Shown: positions 46,905 through 55,581 of the stretch, piece by piece
Numbering within the stretch: the first letter of the stretch is position 1
How the letters are laid out: each line of letters begins with the position of its first letter
Origin: Microbacterium aurum
Lineage (GTDB): Bacteria > Actinomycetota > Actinomycetes > Actinomycetales > Microbacteriaceae
Length of the DNA: 64,000 nucleotides
NCBI RefSeq assembly: GCF_016907815.1
Contig: NZ_JAFBCQ010000001.1
Span: 2,480,001 to 2,544,000 of the forward strand
Reading direction: 5' to 3'
Made by a program: the position numbers and the translations under genes
The notes under the pieces: generated by a model
Told to the model about the DNA's origin: nothing
The model's input: only the letters and a program-made list of their open reading frames with translations
Databases searched by the model: none

Positions 46905-48581
46905 ATGACCGACACCCAGCGCACCCCCACGCCGATCGACCGGATCGCCGAGGCGTGGGTCGACACGTCCGCGGAGCTCTCACCGGGCCTCGCCACCTAC
47001 ATCGGCCGGTTCGAGCACAACCACCGGCTCGACGACCTGTCACCCGCCGGACGCGCCGCGCGCCTTGCGGCGGCGACCTCCGCGCTGGCCGCCCTGCGCG
47101 AGGCGGAGCCCGTCGACGACGTCGACCTCGTCACGAAGGCCGACCTCTCCGGCGACCTCGAGCTCGAGATCGCGCTGCACGAGGCCGGGGCGCACCTGCG
47201 CGATGTCAACGTCATCGCGTCGCCCGCGCAGGAGCTGCGCAACGTCTTCGACCTCATGCCGACCGACACGATCGAGGACTGGTCGGTCATCGCCGACCGT
47301 CTCGCCGCCGTTCCCGCCGCGATCGGCGGGTACGTCGAGACGCTGCGGGAGGGGATCGCGACCGGTGTCGTCCCGGCGCGCCGTCAGGTGACGGAGGTGA
47401 TCGGACAGATCGCCCGCTACACCGCCGACAACGGCTTCTTCGCGACGTTCGCCGCCGACGCGGCCCCCGCCGAGGGGGGTCTGCCGGCGTCGCTCGCGAA
47501 GACGCTCGCCGACCACGCCGGCGCCGCACGCGTCGCCTACGACGAACTGGCCGACTTCCTGCGCACCGAGCTCGCACCCGCGGCATCCGCCACCGACGCC
47601 GTGGGCCGTGAGCTGTATCAGCTGCACTCGCGGGTGTTCCTCGGCGCCGAGATCGACCTCGACGAGACGTACGAGTGGGGCCTGGAGGAGCTCGCGCGCA
47701 TGGTCGCCGAGCAGGAGGCGATCGCGAACGAGATCCTCCCGGGCGCGACCGTCGAAGAGGCTGTGGCGTTCCTCGAGAACGACGAGAGCCGCAAGCTCCA
47801 CGGCACCGTCGCGCTGCAGGAGTGGATGCAGGCGACGAGCGACCGCGCCGTCGCGGAACTCGGGAAGACGCACTTCGACATCCCCGAGCCGATCCGGCGC
47901 CTGGAGTGCATGATCGCCCCGACCAACGAGGGCGGCATCTACTACACCGGCCCGACCGACGACTTCTCGCGCCCGGGCCGGATGTGGTGGTCGGTGCCGG
48001 AGGGCGTCGACTCGTTCGACACCTGGCGCGAACTCACGACCGTCTACCACGAGGGCGTTCCCGGTCACCACCTGCAGATCGCGCAGGCGGTCTACAACCG
48101 CGCCGAGCTGAACTCGTGGCGACGGCTGCTGGCGGGCTCGAGCGGCCACGCCGAGGGTTGGGCGCTGTACGCCGAGCGTCTCATGGAGCAGCTCGGCTAC
48201 CTCGACGACCCCGCCGACCGGCTGGGCATGCTCGACGGGCAGCGCATGCGCGCCGCGCGCGTCGTGCTCGACATCGGCGTGCACCTCGGCAAGCCGCGTC
48301 CCGACGGGCAGGGCATCTGGGACGCCGACTTCGCGCTGGAGTTCATGCGGCGCAACGTCAACATGTCGGACGAGTTCATCCAGTTCGAGGTCAACCGCTA
48401 CCTCGGCTGGCCGGGACAGGCACCGTCGTACAAGGTCGGCCAGCGGATCTGGGAACAGATCCGCGACGAGACCGCCGAGCGCGAGGGCGATGCCTTCGAC
48501 ATCAAGCGCTTCCACATGCGGGCGCTGCGCCTCGGCGGTGTCGGGCTCGACACCCTGCGCATGGCGCTCGCGCAGGGCTGA
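46905..48581 (+). CDS. DUF885-family putative metallopeptidase
   Basis: A 558-residue soluble, mostly helical protein. The C-terminal half carries HEGVPGHH at residues 382-389, the HExxPGHH zinc motif of DUF885 proteins that are distantly related to gluzincin peptidases, with a further Glu in SSGHAEGWALYAERL as the likely third metal ligand. No signal peptide is seen, so it should be cytoplasmic. It has its own promoter element. Peptidase activity is inferred from the motif. Confidence 0.9.
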   Translation: MTDTQRTPTPIDRIAEAWVDTSAELSPGLATYIGRFEHNHRLDDLSPAGRAARLAAATSALAALREAEPVDDVDLVTKADLSGDLELEIALHEAGAHLRDVNVIASPAQELRNVFDLMPTDTIEDWSVIADRLAAVPAAIGGYVETLREGIATGVVPARRQVTEVIGQIARYTADNGFFATFAADAAPAEGGLPASLAKTLADHAGAARVAYDELADFLRTELAPAASATDAVGRELYQLHSRVFLGAEIDLDETYEWGLEELARMVAEQEAIANEILPGATVEEAVAFLENDESRKLHGTVALQEWMQATSDRAVAELGKTHFDIPEPIRRLECMIAPTNEGGIYYTGPTDDFSRPGRMWWSVPEGVDSFDTWRELTTVYHEGVPGHHLQIAQAVYNRAELNSWRRLLAGSSGHAEGWALYAERLMEQLGYLDDPADRLGMLDGQRMRAARVVLDIGVHLGKPRPDGQGIWDADFALEFMRRNVNMSDEFIQFEVNRYLGWPGQAPSYKVGQRIWEQIRDETAEREGDAFDIKRFHMRALRLGGVGLDTLRMALAQG

Positions 48582-48646
48582 GATCGCCCGTCGATGTCCA
48601 CGACGGAGGCGGGAATGCCGGGGGATGGGACGGAGTTTGCATTCAC

Positions 48647-49681
48647 ATGCATGAAGTAGAACTCGGGCTCGACACCTTCGGCGACATCACGATCGGCGAG
48701 GACGGCGAACGTCTCAGCGACGCGCAGACCATCCGGGACATCGTCGATCAGGCGGTCGTGGCCGACGAAGTAGGGCTGTCGTTCTTCGGGGTCGGGGAAC
48801 ACCACCGGCACGAGTTCGCGGTGTCCAGCCCCGAGATCGTGCTGGCCGCAGCGGCGGCACGCACCGAGAGGATCCATCTCGGGACGGCTGTCACGGTGCT
48901 CTCCAGCGACGACCCCGTGCGCCTGTACGAGCGGTTCGCGACGCTCGACGCGATCTCGCGCGGGCGCGCCGAGGTCATCCTCGGGCGCGGGTCGTTCATC
49001 GAGTCGTTCCCGCTGTTCGGCTACGACCTGCGCGACTACGACGTGCTGTTCGAGGAGAAGCTCGACCTGTTCTCGCAGCTGCTGCGCGAGCAGCCGGTCA
49101 CCTGGCAGGGCACGACCCGCGCGTCGCTGGATGCCGCCGACGTGTACCCGAAGACGGAGCACGGCATCACCGCGTGGGTCGGGGTCGGCGGATCACCCGA
49201 GTCTGTCGTGCGCACGGCCCGATACGGCTACGGCCTCATGCTGGCGATCATCGGCGGCTCGGCGGCGCGCTTCCGCCCGTACGTCGACCTGTACCACCGG
49301 TCGCTCGAGTCCTTCGGACACGAGCGGATGCCGGTGGGCGTGCACTCACCCGGACACATCGCCGACACCGACGCCCAGGCGTGGGACGAGCTGTACCCCG
49401 CGATGGAGGCGAACCGCAACGCGATCGGCGCGGAGCGGGGCTGGCCGCCGTACAGCCGCCTGCAGTTCCAGCAGGACGTCGGTCCCGAGGGCGCGATCTA
49501 CGCCGGATCGCCCGAGACGGTGGCGCGGAAGATCGCGCAGACGGTGAAGACGCTCGGGGCCGAGCGGTTCGACCTGAAGTACGCCAACGGCACCCTCTCG
49601 CACGGCAGGATGCTGCGGTCGATCGAGCTGTACGGCACGCGGGTCGCGCCGATGGTGCGGGAGATGCTCGCGGCATCCTGA
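48647..49681 (+). CDS. LLM-class flavin-dependent oxidoreductase
   Basis: A 344-residue bacterial-luciferase-like TIM barrel using reduced FMN or F420. Typical blocks are FFGVGEHHRHEFAVSSPEIV, IHLGTAVTVLSSDDPVRLYE and RAEVILGRGSFIESF, followed by GSPETVARKI near the C-terminus. ATG 48647 follows GGAG by 11 bases; the preceding DNA is unusually AT-rich with an ATGCAT palindrome. The substrate is unknown. It is followed 13 bases later by an MFS gene that has its own promoter element. Confidence 0.92.
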   Translation: MHEVELGLDTFGDITIGEDGERLSDAQTIRDIVDQAVVADEVGLSFFGVGEHHRHEFAVSSPEIVLAAAAARTERIHLGTAVTVLSSDDPVRLYERFATLDAISRGRAEVILGRGSFIESFPLFGYDLRDYDVLFEEKLDLFSQLLREQPVTWQGTTRASLDAADVYPKTEHGITAWVGVGGSPESVVRTARYGYGLMLAIIGGSAARFRPYVDLYHRSLESFGHERMPVGVHSPGHIADTDAQAWDELYPAMEANRNAIGAERGWPPYSRLQFQQDVGPEGAIYAGSPETVARKIAQTVKTLGAERFDLKYANGTLSHGRMLRSIELYGTRVAPMVREMLAAS

Positions 49682-49682
49682 G

Positions 49683-49688
49683 TAGCAT
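49683..49688 (+). promoter_or_regulatory. Candidate -10 element of the MFS gene at 49695 (leaderless type)
   Basis: TAGCAT, overlapping the stop codon of the preceding gene, lies 6 bases before ATG 49695. Confidence 0.45.
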
Positions 49689-49694
49689 TCAGGC

Positions 49695-51071
49695 ATGACG
49701 GATGCCGCCACCACCGCGCCGGACGCCTCGGTCGCCGCGCGCCTGGACGCCCTCCCGTTCACGCGTCGGCACCTGAAGGTGCTGACCGGATCGGGGCTCG
49801 GATGGGCGCTGGACGCGATGGACGTCGGGCTGGTCTCGTTCGTGCTGACGGCGCTCATCGCCCAGTGGTCGCTGACGGGGGAGCAGGCGTCGTGGATCGC
49901 GTCGGCGGGCTTCGTGGGGATGGCGGTCGGGGCGAGCCTCGGGGGCCTGCTGGCCGACCGGTTCGGACGCCGCTCGGTGTTCGCCCTCACCCTGCTCGTC
50001 TACGGCCTCGCCACCGGCGCCAGCGCCCTCGCCGGCGGCGTGGCGGCGCTCATCGCGCTGCGTGTCGTGGTCGGTCTCGGGCTCGGCGCGGAGCTGCCGG
50101 TGGCGAGCACCTATGTCAGCGAACTGGCGCCGGCGCGCATGCGCGGGCGGCTCATCGTGATCCTCGAGGCGTTCTGGGCGATCGGGTGGACCGCGGCGGC
50201 GCTCATCGGGTTCTTCGTGATCCCCGCCTCGGCCGACGGGTGGCGGTGGGCGTTCGCGCTGGGGGCGATCCCCGCCCTGTACGCCCTGATCGTGCGGTGG
50301 GGGCTGCCCGAGTCGCCGCGGTGGCTCGCGCAGCGGGGTCGTGACGCCGAAGCGTCCGAGGTCGTGGCCGGGTTCGAGTCCTCGCCGGCGCTGGGTGAGA
50401 GCCGTCGGCACCGCACAGCGCCGGCTGCTCCGGCCCTCCCGGCGGCGCCCGCACCGGCAGCGACGTCGGCGCGTCAGCGTCTCGCGAGGCTGTGGTCCGC
50501 CGAGCTCCGGGTGCGCACGGCCGCGCTGTGGACGGTGTGGTTCTGCGTCAACTTCGCGTACTACGGGGCCTTCATCTGGATCCCGACGATCCTGTTCGCC
50601 CAGGGATACGACCTCGTGAAGTCCTTCGGGTTCACGCTCATCATCACCCTCGCTCAACTGCCCGGCTACGCCGTCGCGGCGTGGCTCATCGAAGTGTGGG
50701 GACGCCGCGCGACGCTCTCGGTGTTCCTCGCCGGCTCGGCGATCGCCGCGGTCCTGTTCGGCACGGCGTCCGGCGAGGGCGCGATCATCGCGACGGGCAT
50801 GGCCCTGTCGTTCTTCAATCTCGGCGCGTGGGGCGCGCTGTACGCCGTGACGCCCGAGACCTACCCGACGTCGCTGCGCGGCACGGGGGCGGGCTGGGCC
50901 GCCGGCGTCGGGCGTATCGCCTCGATCGTCGCCCCGCTGAGCGTCCCGCCGCTGCTGGCCGCGGGCGGTGCGCCGCTGCTGTTCGTGATCTTCGCCGCCT
51001 TCTTCGTGCTCGCCGCGGCCGCCGCGTGGGGTCTCGCCGAACACCGCGGTGCCGCCCTCGACGATCGCTGA
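49695..51071 (+). CDS. MFS transporter, sugar/aromatic-acid/NiaP-like group
   Basis: A 458-residue permease with 12 membrane helices and a cytoplasmic loop of about 60 residues in the middle, rich in Ala and Pro. It has the MFS signatures GGLLADRFGRRSVF after helix 2, LPESPRWLAQRG after helix 6, and PETYPTSLRGTGAGW, the set seen in the sugar porter, aromatic-acid and NiaP/SV2-like families. The substrate cannot be read; a nicotinate- or benzoate-like acid is one possibility. Confidence 0.88.
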   Translation: MTDAATTAPDASVAARLDALPFTRRHLKVLTGSGLGWALDAMDVGLVSFVLTALIAQWSLTGEQASWIASAGFVGMAVGASLGGLLADRFGRRSVFALTLLVYGLATGASALAGGVAALIALRVVVGLGLGAELPVASTYVSELAPARMRGRLIVILEAFWAIGWTAAALIGFFVIPASADGWRWAFALGAIPALYALIVRWGLPESPRWLAQRGRDAEASEVVAGFESSPALGESRRHRTAPAAPALPAAPAPAATSARQRLARLWSAELRVRTAALWTVWFCVNFAYYGAFIWIPTILFAQGYDLVKSFGFTLIITLAQLPGYAVAAWLIEVWGRRATLSVFLAGSAIAAVLFGTASGEGAIIATGMALSFFNLGAWGALYAVTPETYPTSLRGTGAGWAAGVGRIASIVAPLSVPPLLAAGGAPLLFVIFAAFFVLAAAAAWGLAEHRGAALDDR

Positions 51072-51118
51072 GCCGTGTCGGGACGGTCGGGCCGTCGGGA
51101 CGGTCGCGCCGTCGGTCA

Positions 51119-51124
51119 TAGGCT
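51119..51124 (+). promoter_or_regulatory. Candidate -10 element of the SGNH hydrolase gene (leaderless type)
   Basis: TAGGCT lies 6 bases before ATG 51131; the six bases between are G-rich. Confidence 0.5.
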
Positions 51125-51130
51125 GGGGGG

Positions 51131-51892
51131 ATGGCATCCGTACGCTTCGTCGCGATCGGCGACTCGTTCACCGAGGGCGTCGGCGATGAGCTTCCCGACG
51201 GGGTCGTGCGGGGCTGGGCCGACCTCACCGCCGCCGGCTGGGCGGACTCACTGGGCGAGCCGATCCAGTACGCCAACCTCGCGATCCGGGGCAAGCTCGT
51301 ATGGCCGATCGTCGAGCAGCAGCTCGAGCCGGCGCTGGCGCTGAAGCCGACCCACCTGTCGTTCAACGGCGGCGGCAACGACATGCTGCGCCCCCGGACG
51401 TCGATCTCGCACATCGCAGACGCGTTCAGCCAGGTGCTGCGCCGCTGCGAGGAGGAGGGTGTGCAGCTCATCCTGCTGTCGGGTGCGAACCCCTCGGCGC
51501 AGCTGCCGCTGAGCCGCGTGATCCAGCGGCGCGGCGACCTGATGTCCGCGGCCGTCGTGGCGCGGATGGGGGAGCGGGATGATGTCGTGCGCGCCCTCAA
51601 CTGGCCCGACGTCGAGCTGTCCGACCCGTCGTACTGGTCGGAGGACCGCCTGCACATGAACGCGCGCGGTCACCATCGCGTCGCCGCACGCGTGCTCGAG
51701 GCGCTCGGGCAGCGGGTTCCGGAGGGGTGGTGGTCGCTGCCGGAACTGCCGGATGCCGTGCGCCTCGCCCGCGGCGAGTACTTCCGCGAGCACCTGGGGC
51801 CGTGGTTCCGTCGCCGCCTCACCGGCACCTCCTCGGGCGACGGCCGCGAGCCGAAGTTCGGCGGTCAGTGGATCGAGGTCTCCCCGCGCTGA
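51131..51892 (+). CDS. SGNH/GDSL-family hydrolase
   Basis: A 253-residue esterase-like protein without a signal peptide. Block I FVAIGDSFTEGVGD carries the nucleophile Ser12; the Gly of block II and Asn of block III are in NLAIRGKL and FNGGGNDM; block V SEDRLHMNARGHHRVA gives the Asp-His pair. The C-terminal 40 residues are an additional basic segment. The substrate is probably an acyl or acetyl ester. It is separated by 125 bases from the next gene. Confidence 0.92.
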   Translation: MASVRFVAIGDSFTEGVGDELPDGVVRGWADLTAAGWADSLGEPIQYANLAIRGKLVWPIVEQQLEPALALKPTHLSFNGGGNDMLRPRTSISHIADAFSQVLRRCEEEGVQLILLSGANPSAQLPLSRVIQRRGDLMSAAVVARMGERDDVVRALNWPDVELSDPSYWSEDRLHMNARGHHRVAARVLEALGQRVPEGWWSLPELPDAVRLARGEYFREHLGPWFRRRLTGTSSGDGREPKFGGQWIEVSPR

Positions 51893-52017
51893 CCGCGCCG
51901 CACGGATCCAGGACCAGCACACCCGGCATCCGTCTGTCAAGGGTGTGGGCGGCATGGGCCGCGGTCCGCCAAGATGTCGGATGACCCTCAGACCCGACCC
52001 GGGAAGGAATCCCACTC

Positions 52018-52278
52018 ATGAGCATCGGTGCTGGAATCGCCCTCATCGTTATCGGAGCGATCCTCGTGTTCGCGATCAACGTCGACACGAGTCAATTCGT
52101 CGATCTCGACATGATCGGCTACATCATGATGGCCGCGGGTGCGGTCGTGTTGCTACTGGGCCTGGTCTTCCTGTTCCGCCGCCGCTCCACCGAGCAGGTG
52201 ACGCGGACGGTCGACCCCGCCGTGGGGGAGCGGGTCACCCGCACCGAGTCGCGCACCTCGGGCGACGGCACCGTCTGA
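52018..52278 (+). CDS. Small two-helix membrane protein (DUF6458-like)
   Basis: An 86-residue protein with two membrane helices (about 4-22 and 35-53) separated by NVDTSQFVDLDMIG, a basic RRRS stop-transfer, and a charged Thr/Arg-rich cytoplasmic tail. I recognise the layout as the actinobacterial DUF6458 type. The ribosome site GGAAGGAA precedes the ATG by about 9 bases. It converges with the MFS gene, with 7 bases between the stops. The function is unknown. Confidence 0.85.
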   Translation: MSIGAGIALIVIGAILVFAINVDTSQFVDLDMIGYIMMAAGAVVLLLGLVFLFRRRSTEQVTRTVDPAVGERVTRTESRTSGDGTV

Positions 52279-52285
52279 GAGTCGG

Positions 52286-53617
52286 TCAGCGGTCGCGGCG
52301 AGGCGTCCGCGGCTGATCCATGCCGAGCAGCACCCGTGTCTTGCGGCGCTCGATCACGATGAAGGTCCAGCCGAGCACCCACAGCGGCACCATCGTGAGG
52401 AAGGCGATGCGGAACGCATCGAGGCGGTAGGTGTCGGGCGTGCCCGCGCCCTGCAGGTCCAGCGCGAGGCCGATCGCGAAGATCGCGATGAGGGCGGCGA
52501 GGAATCCGCCGACGTTGGTGATGCCCGTCGCCGTCGATAGGCGGTGCGCGGGGTTGTGGGTGCGCGCGTGGTCGAAGGCGATCATCGACGCCGGGCCGCC
52601 CATCGCGAGCCCGAACGCCAGCACGTACAGCAGCCACAGGGGGGCGGGTCCGGGCCAGGCGATGACGGCGATCCACACGACGAACTGCGTCGCGATCGCC
52701 GGCAGGACGAGCGCGCGTGAGCGCAGGTGCGGGATGCGGCGCGACAGGTCGCCCATGACGGGGCCGAGCACCATGCTGATCAGGACGTAGGTCGACAGCA
52801 CCGCCGCGGCCTGCGTTTTGGCCAGGCCCTCACCCGCCGTGAGGAAGGGCATGCCCCACAGCAGCACGAAGGCCGTGCCGGCGAAGGGCGTCGTGAAGTG
52901 CGACCAGAAGGCGAGACGTGTGCCCGGATGGGCCCAGGCGGCGCGGATGCCGACGCCGGTGTCCATCGACGAACGCACGACGCGGATGGCACCGGTGTTC
53001 GTGTCGACGGTGACGTCAGCGCCGAGCTGGGGCGGGTGGTTGCGGATGAACACGAACACGAGGATGGCGAACAGCACGCACAGGCCCGCGATGCCGCCGA
53101 AGACGATCTCCCAGCTCGTGGCGTGCAGGAGGGCGGCCAGCGGAGCCAGGGCGAGCAGCTGGCCGGCCTGGCCGACGAGCCCCGTCAACTGGCTCATCAG
53201 CGGACCGCGCTGGGTGGGGAACCACGTGGCGATGAGGCGCAGCACGCCCGGGAACACGGCCGCGTCGCCGGCGCCGAGGAGCGTGCGCGCGAAGATGGCG
53301 ACGCCGACACTGGGGGAGAAGGCGAGCGTGAGCTGGCCGAGCGCCATCAGCACCATGCCGATCGCCATGATCGGGCGGGCGCCGTAGCGGTCGAGGAGCA
53401 GGCCGACGGGGATCTGCATGCCGCCGTAGACCGCGAGCTGGACCACCGCGAACATCGACAGGGTCGCGGCATCCGCGCCGAACCGCTCCGCCGTGTCGAC
53501 GCCGACCGCCGACAGCGAGCTGCGGTTGACGACGGCGAGCATGTACGCCGTGACCCCGACGCCCCAGATGAACCATGCCTGCCAGTTCGGTCCGGGGGAG
53601 GATCTGGTCAGGCGCAC
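52286..53617 (-). CDS. MFS transporter
   Basis: A 443-residue permease with 12 predicted membrane helices. The MFS loop motif is GLLLDRYGARPIMAIG, and VNRSSLSAVGVDTAERFG in the first segment resembles the anion:cation symporter and nitrate/glycerol-phosphate-like branch. The GTG at 53617 was chosen because TAGCCT lies 7 bases upstream; a longer frame would begin at 53656. The substrate is unknown. It is divergent from the ArsR-family gene across 333 bases. Confidence 0.87.
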   Translation of the reverse strand: MRLTRSSPGPNWQAWFIWGVGVTAYMLAVVNRSSLSAVGVDTAERFGADAATLSMFAVVQLAVYGGMQIPVGLLLDRYGARPIMAIGMVLMALGQLTLAFSPSVGVAIFARTLLGAGDAAVFPGVLRLIATWFPTQRGPLMSQLTGLVGQAGQLLALAPLAALLHATSWEIVFGGIAGLCVLFAILVFVFIRNHPPQLGADVTVDTNTGAIRVVRSSMDTGVGIRAAWAHPGTRLAFWSHFTTPFAGTAFVLLWGMPFLTAGEGLAKTQAAAVLSTYVLISMVLGPVMGDLSRRIPHLRSRALVLPAIATQFVVWIAVIAWPGPAPLWLLYVLAFGLAMGGPASMIAFDHARTHNPAHRLSTATGITNVGGFLAALIAIFAIGLALDLQGAGTPDTYRLDAFRIAFLTMVPLWVLGWTFIVIERRKTRVLLGMDQPRTPRRDR

Positions 53618-53624
53618 CCCTCCA

Positions 53625-53630
53625 AGGCTA
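53625..53630 (-). promoter_or_regulatory. Candidate -10 element of the minus-strand MFS gene (leaderless type)
   Basis: On the minus strand this reads TAGCCT, 7 bases before the GTG at 53617. It supports that start over the longer frame. Confidence 0.45.
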
Positions 53631-53885
53631 CCCGCGGTACGGATGCCGGGCCGCACCGGCGCTGTCAGGTCGACGCCGCGACGCGCATTACGTGTGGACG
53701 CGCCGCGCGCGCTGACAGCACCGCTCAGCGTGCTCGGCGGTCACCGAGTGCGCCCGTTGTCGCCGAGCGCGCCCCGTATCGACGCCGGAAGCAGACCCTT
53801 TCGGCGGGAACGAGCCCACTCGGCGTGAGGGGAGGCTCAGGGAGGGGGCTTTCCCACCTTGATGGTGAAGTCAGTTACTCGTTCT

Positions 53886-53894
53886 TCCAGAACT
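53886..53894. repeat. Left copy of a 9-base inverted repeat flanking the island
   Basis: TCCAGAACT here recurs inverted as AGTTCTGGA at 58861-58869. Both lie in the AT-rich stretches that border the recombinase-metal sensor region. It is a candidate element end; a chance match is possible. Confidence 0.3.
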
Positions 53895-53914
53895 CTCTGA
53901 CTTGTCCGCCTGGA

Positions 53915-53959
53915 TTGGCGGTTTGGCGTCGTTAATGCAACTATTTGCGTATGAATGCA
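53915..53959 (+). promoter_or_regulatory. Promoter-operator region of the KmtR-like gene
   Basis: The candidate -35 is TTGGCG (53915-53920) and the candidate -10 is AACTAT (53939-53944), 18 bases apart. ATGCA occurs twice in direct order, 20 bases (two helical turns) apart (53935-53939, 53955-53959), and ATTTGC/GCAGAT form an imperfect inverted repeat across the start codon. An ArsR-family dimer bound here would block its own promoter. Confidence 0.45.
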
Positions 53960-54337
53960 GATAACAAATGTGGGCTGTCGCCGGATAGTCAGTACGTTGA
54001 GCTCGCCGTCGAGGTGTTCTCGATGCTCGCGGATGCCACTCGCATTCGGATCATCCTCGCGTTGCGCGATGAGGAGCTGTCGGTCAACCATCTCGCGGAC
54101 ATCGTCGACAAGTCTCCGGCGGCCGTTTCGCAGCACCTCGCGAAGCTGCGCCTGGCTCGGATCGTGGCGACTCGGCAGGAGGGCACTCGGGTGTTCTATC
54201 GGCTCGCGAATGAGCACGCTCGTCAGCTGGTCGCCGACGCCATCTTCCAGGCCGAGCACGCGCTCGATCAGAACCCGGCGCACCATCGCGCTGCGATGCC
54301 GGCCGCTGCGCCGGTGAGGAGCATCACTGGTGCTTGA
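53951..54337 (+). CDS. ArsR/SmtB-family metal sensor, KmtR-like
   Basis: A 128-residue winged-helix repressor. The DNA-reading helix is in LSVNHLADIVDKSPAAVSQHLAKL. It resembles mycobacterial KmtR, a Ni/Co sensor: the N-terminal VELAVEVFSMLADATR, then NEHARQLVADAIFQAEHA and PAHHRAA. His89, Glu102, His103, His111 and His112 line up, with an offset of one, with the ligands I recall for KmtR (88, 101, 102, 110, 111). ATG 53951 was chosen over TTG 53945. It overlaps the following MFS gene by 8 bases, so it probably controls that exporter. Base composition is lower in GC than the flanks. Confidence 0.9.
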   Translation: MNADNKCGLSPDSQYVELAVEVFSMLADATRIRIILALRDEELSVNHLADIVDKSPAAVSQHLAKLRLARIVATRQEGTRVFYRLANEHARQLVADAIFQAEHALDQNPAHHRAAMPAAAPVRSITGA

Positions 54338-55568
54338 GGTTCTCCGGAGCCCGTCGTACGCGAAGCTCTTCTGCGCTCAGGTCGTCGCTCTCCTTGGCAC
54401 GGGGCTACTGACGATTGCGCTCGGGTTGCTCGCGTTCGACATCGCCGGTGGTGACGCCGGCGTCGTTCTCGGCACAGCGCTCACGATCAAGATGCTGGCG
54501 TACGTCGGCGTCGCCCCGGTAGTCGCTGCGCTCACTGGTCACCTGCCGCGCAAGCACGTCCTCATCGCAGCTGATGTGCTTCGTGCTGCGGTCGCGATCA
54601 GTCTCCCGTTCGTTACCGAAGCGTGGCAGATCTTCATCCTCATCTTCGTCTTGCAGGCCGCGTCAGCGACGTTCACGCCCGCCTTCCAGGCGGTGATTCC
54701 GGAAGTGCTCCCTGACGAGGGGCAGTACACGCGGGCCTTGTCCCTGTCACGTCTCGCGTACGACCTCGAAGCGTTGGTGAGTCCGATGCTCGCTGCGGCG
54801 CTGCTGACGGTCATCACCTACAACAACCTTTTCGTCGGCACCTTCCTCGGCTTCATCGGGTCCGCGGCGCTCGTGATCGCGACCAAGTTCCCGAAGATCG
54901 CCCCTGCCGAACCGGCTCCCTTCTTCGAACGGCTGACCAGCGGGGTGCGCGTGTTCTGGCGGACGCCGGAGTTGCGGAGCCTGCTCGCGATGAACCTCGT
55001 CGTGGCGACCTCGACGGCGATGGTCATCGTGAACACCGTGGTGCTCGTGCAGGGGCTCCTCGGGCGGCCCCAGACCGATGTCGCGCTCCTCTTGGCCGCC
55101 TACGGCGCCGGGTCCATGGTCGTGGCGCTCGGGCTGCCGAAGGTGCTCGACCGGATCCGTGATCTCAAGGTCATGCTCGCCGGCGCTATTGCGCTTCCGG
55201 TTGGGTTGGTCGCGGCGGCCATCTTCATCGGGATGCCTGCGTCGACTGGAACATGGGGCGCGCTCATCGCGACGTGGTTCTACCTCGGCGCGGCGACCTC
55301 GTTGCTGCTCACACCGTCGGCTCGACTGCTTCGGCGGGCATCCGACGTGGGGACTCGCCCGGCGGTGTTCGCTGCGCAGTTCTCGCTGTCGCATGCGTGC
55401 TTCATCATCACGTACCCCTTGGCGGGCACGCTCGGTGCTCTGCTCGGTCTCCCGGCTGTGGCCCTCGTCCTCGCCGCAATCGGCACCGCTGCCGCGGCCC
55501 TTGCCTGGCTTGGTGCTCGCCGGGCCTCCTCACCGGCAGGCAGCGAGCTCGCTCAGTCGGGCGCCTAG
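54330..55568 (+). CDS. MFS exporter, predicted metal (Ni/Co) efflux
   Basis: A 412-residue MFS protein of the MFS_3/NreB/EntS-like layout: about 12 membrane helices, an early loop AALTGHLPRKHVLIAADVLRA, and the cytoplasmic central loop FPKIAPAEPAPFFERLTSGVRVFWRTPELR. The GTG start overlaps the KmtR-like gene by 8 bases. Pairing with a predicted Ni/Co sensor suggests metal export; the sequence alone does not prove the substrate, and a drug or siderophore is possible. It ends 13 bases from the stop of the opposing recombinase operon. Confidence 0.85.
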   Translation: MLEVLRSPSYAKLFCAQVVALLGTGLLTIALGLLAFDIAGGDAGVVLGTALTIKMLAYVGVAPVVAALTGHLPRKHVLIAADVLRAAVAISLPFVTEAWQIFILIFVLQAASATFTPAFQAVIPEVLPDEGQYTRALSLSRLAYDLEALVSPMLAAALLTVITYNNLFVGTFLGFIGSAALVIATKFPKIAPAEPAPFFERLTSGVRVFWRTPELRSLLAMNLVVATSTAMVIVNTVVLVQGLLGRPQTDVALLLAAYGAGSMVVALGLPKVLDRIRDLKVMLAGAIALPVGLVAAAIFIGMPASTGTWGALIATWFYLGAATSLLLTPSARLLRRASDVGTRPAVFAAQFSLSHACFIITYPLAGTLGALLGLPAVALVLAAIGTAAAALAWLGARRASSPAGSELAQSGA

Positions 55569-55581
55569 GTCTCAGCTGGGG

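Larger units (their letters stand above)
53618..53950. other. 333-base intergenic region at the left edge of the putative island
   Basis: No gene is seen. The left part is GC-rich, with the -10 element of the minus-strand MFS (53625-53630) and an 8-base inverted repeat GCTGTCAG/CTGACAGC (53661-53668, 53712-53719). From about 53870 the base composition changes sharply to AT-rich. This right part holds TCCAGAACT (53886-53894), which recurs inverted at 58861-58869, and the operator-like region before the ArsR-family gene. Confidence 0.7.

Noticed and set aside
53641..53860. Small genes between the MFS gene and the KmtR-like gene
   Set aside because: Open frames here lack ribosome sites and have low-complexity translations; the stretch looks regulatory or non-coding.
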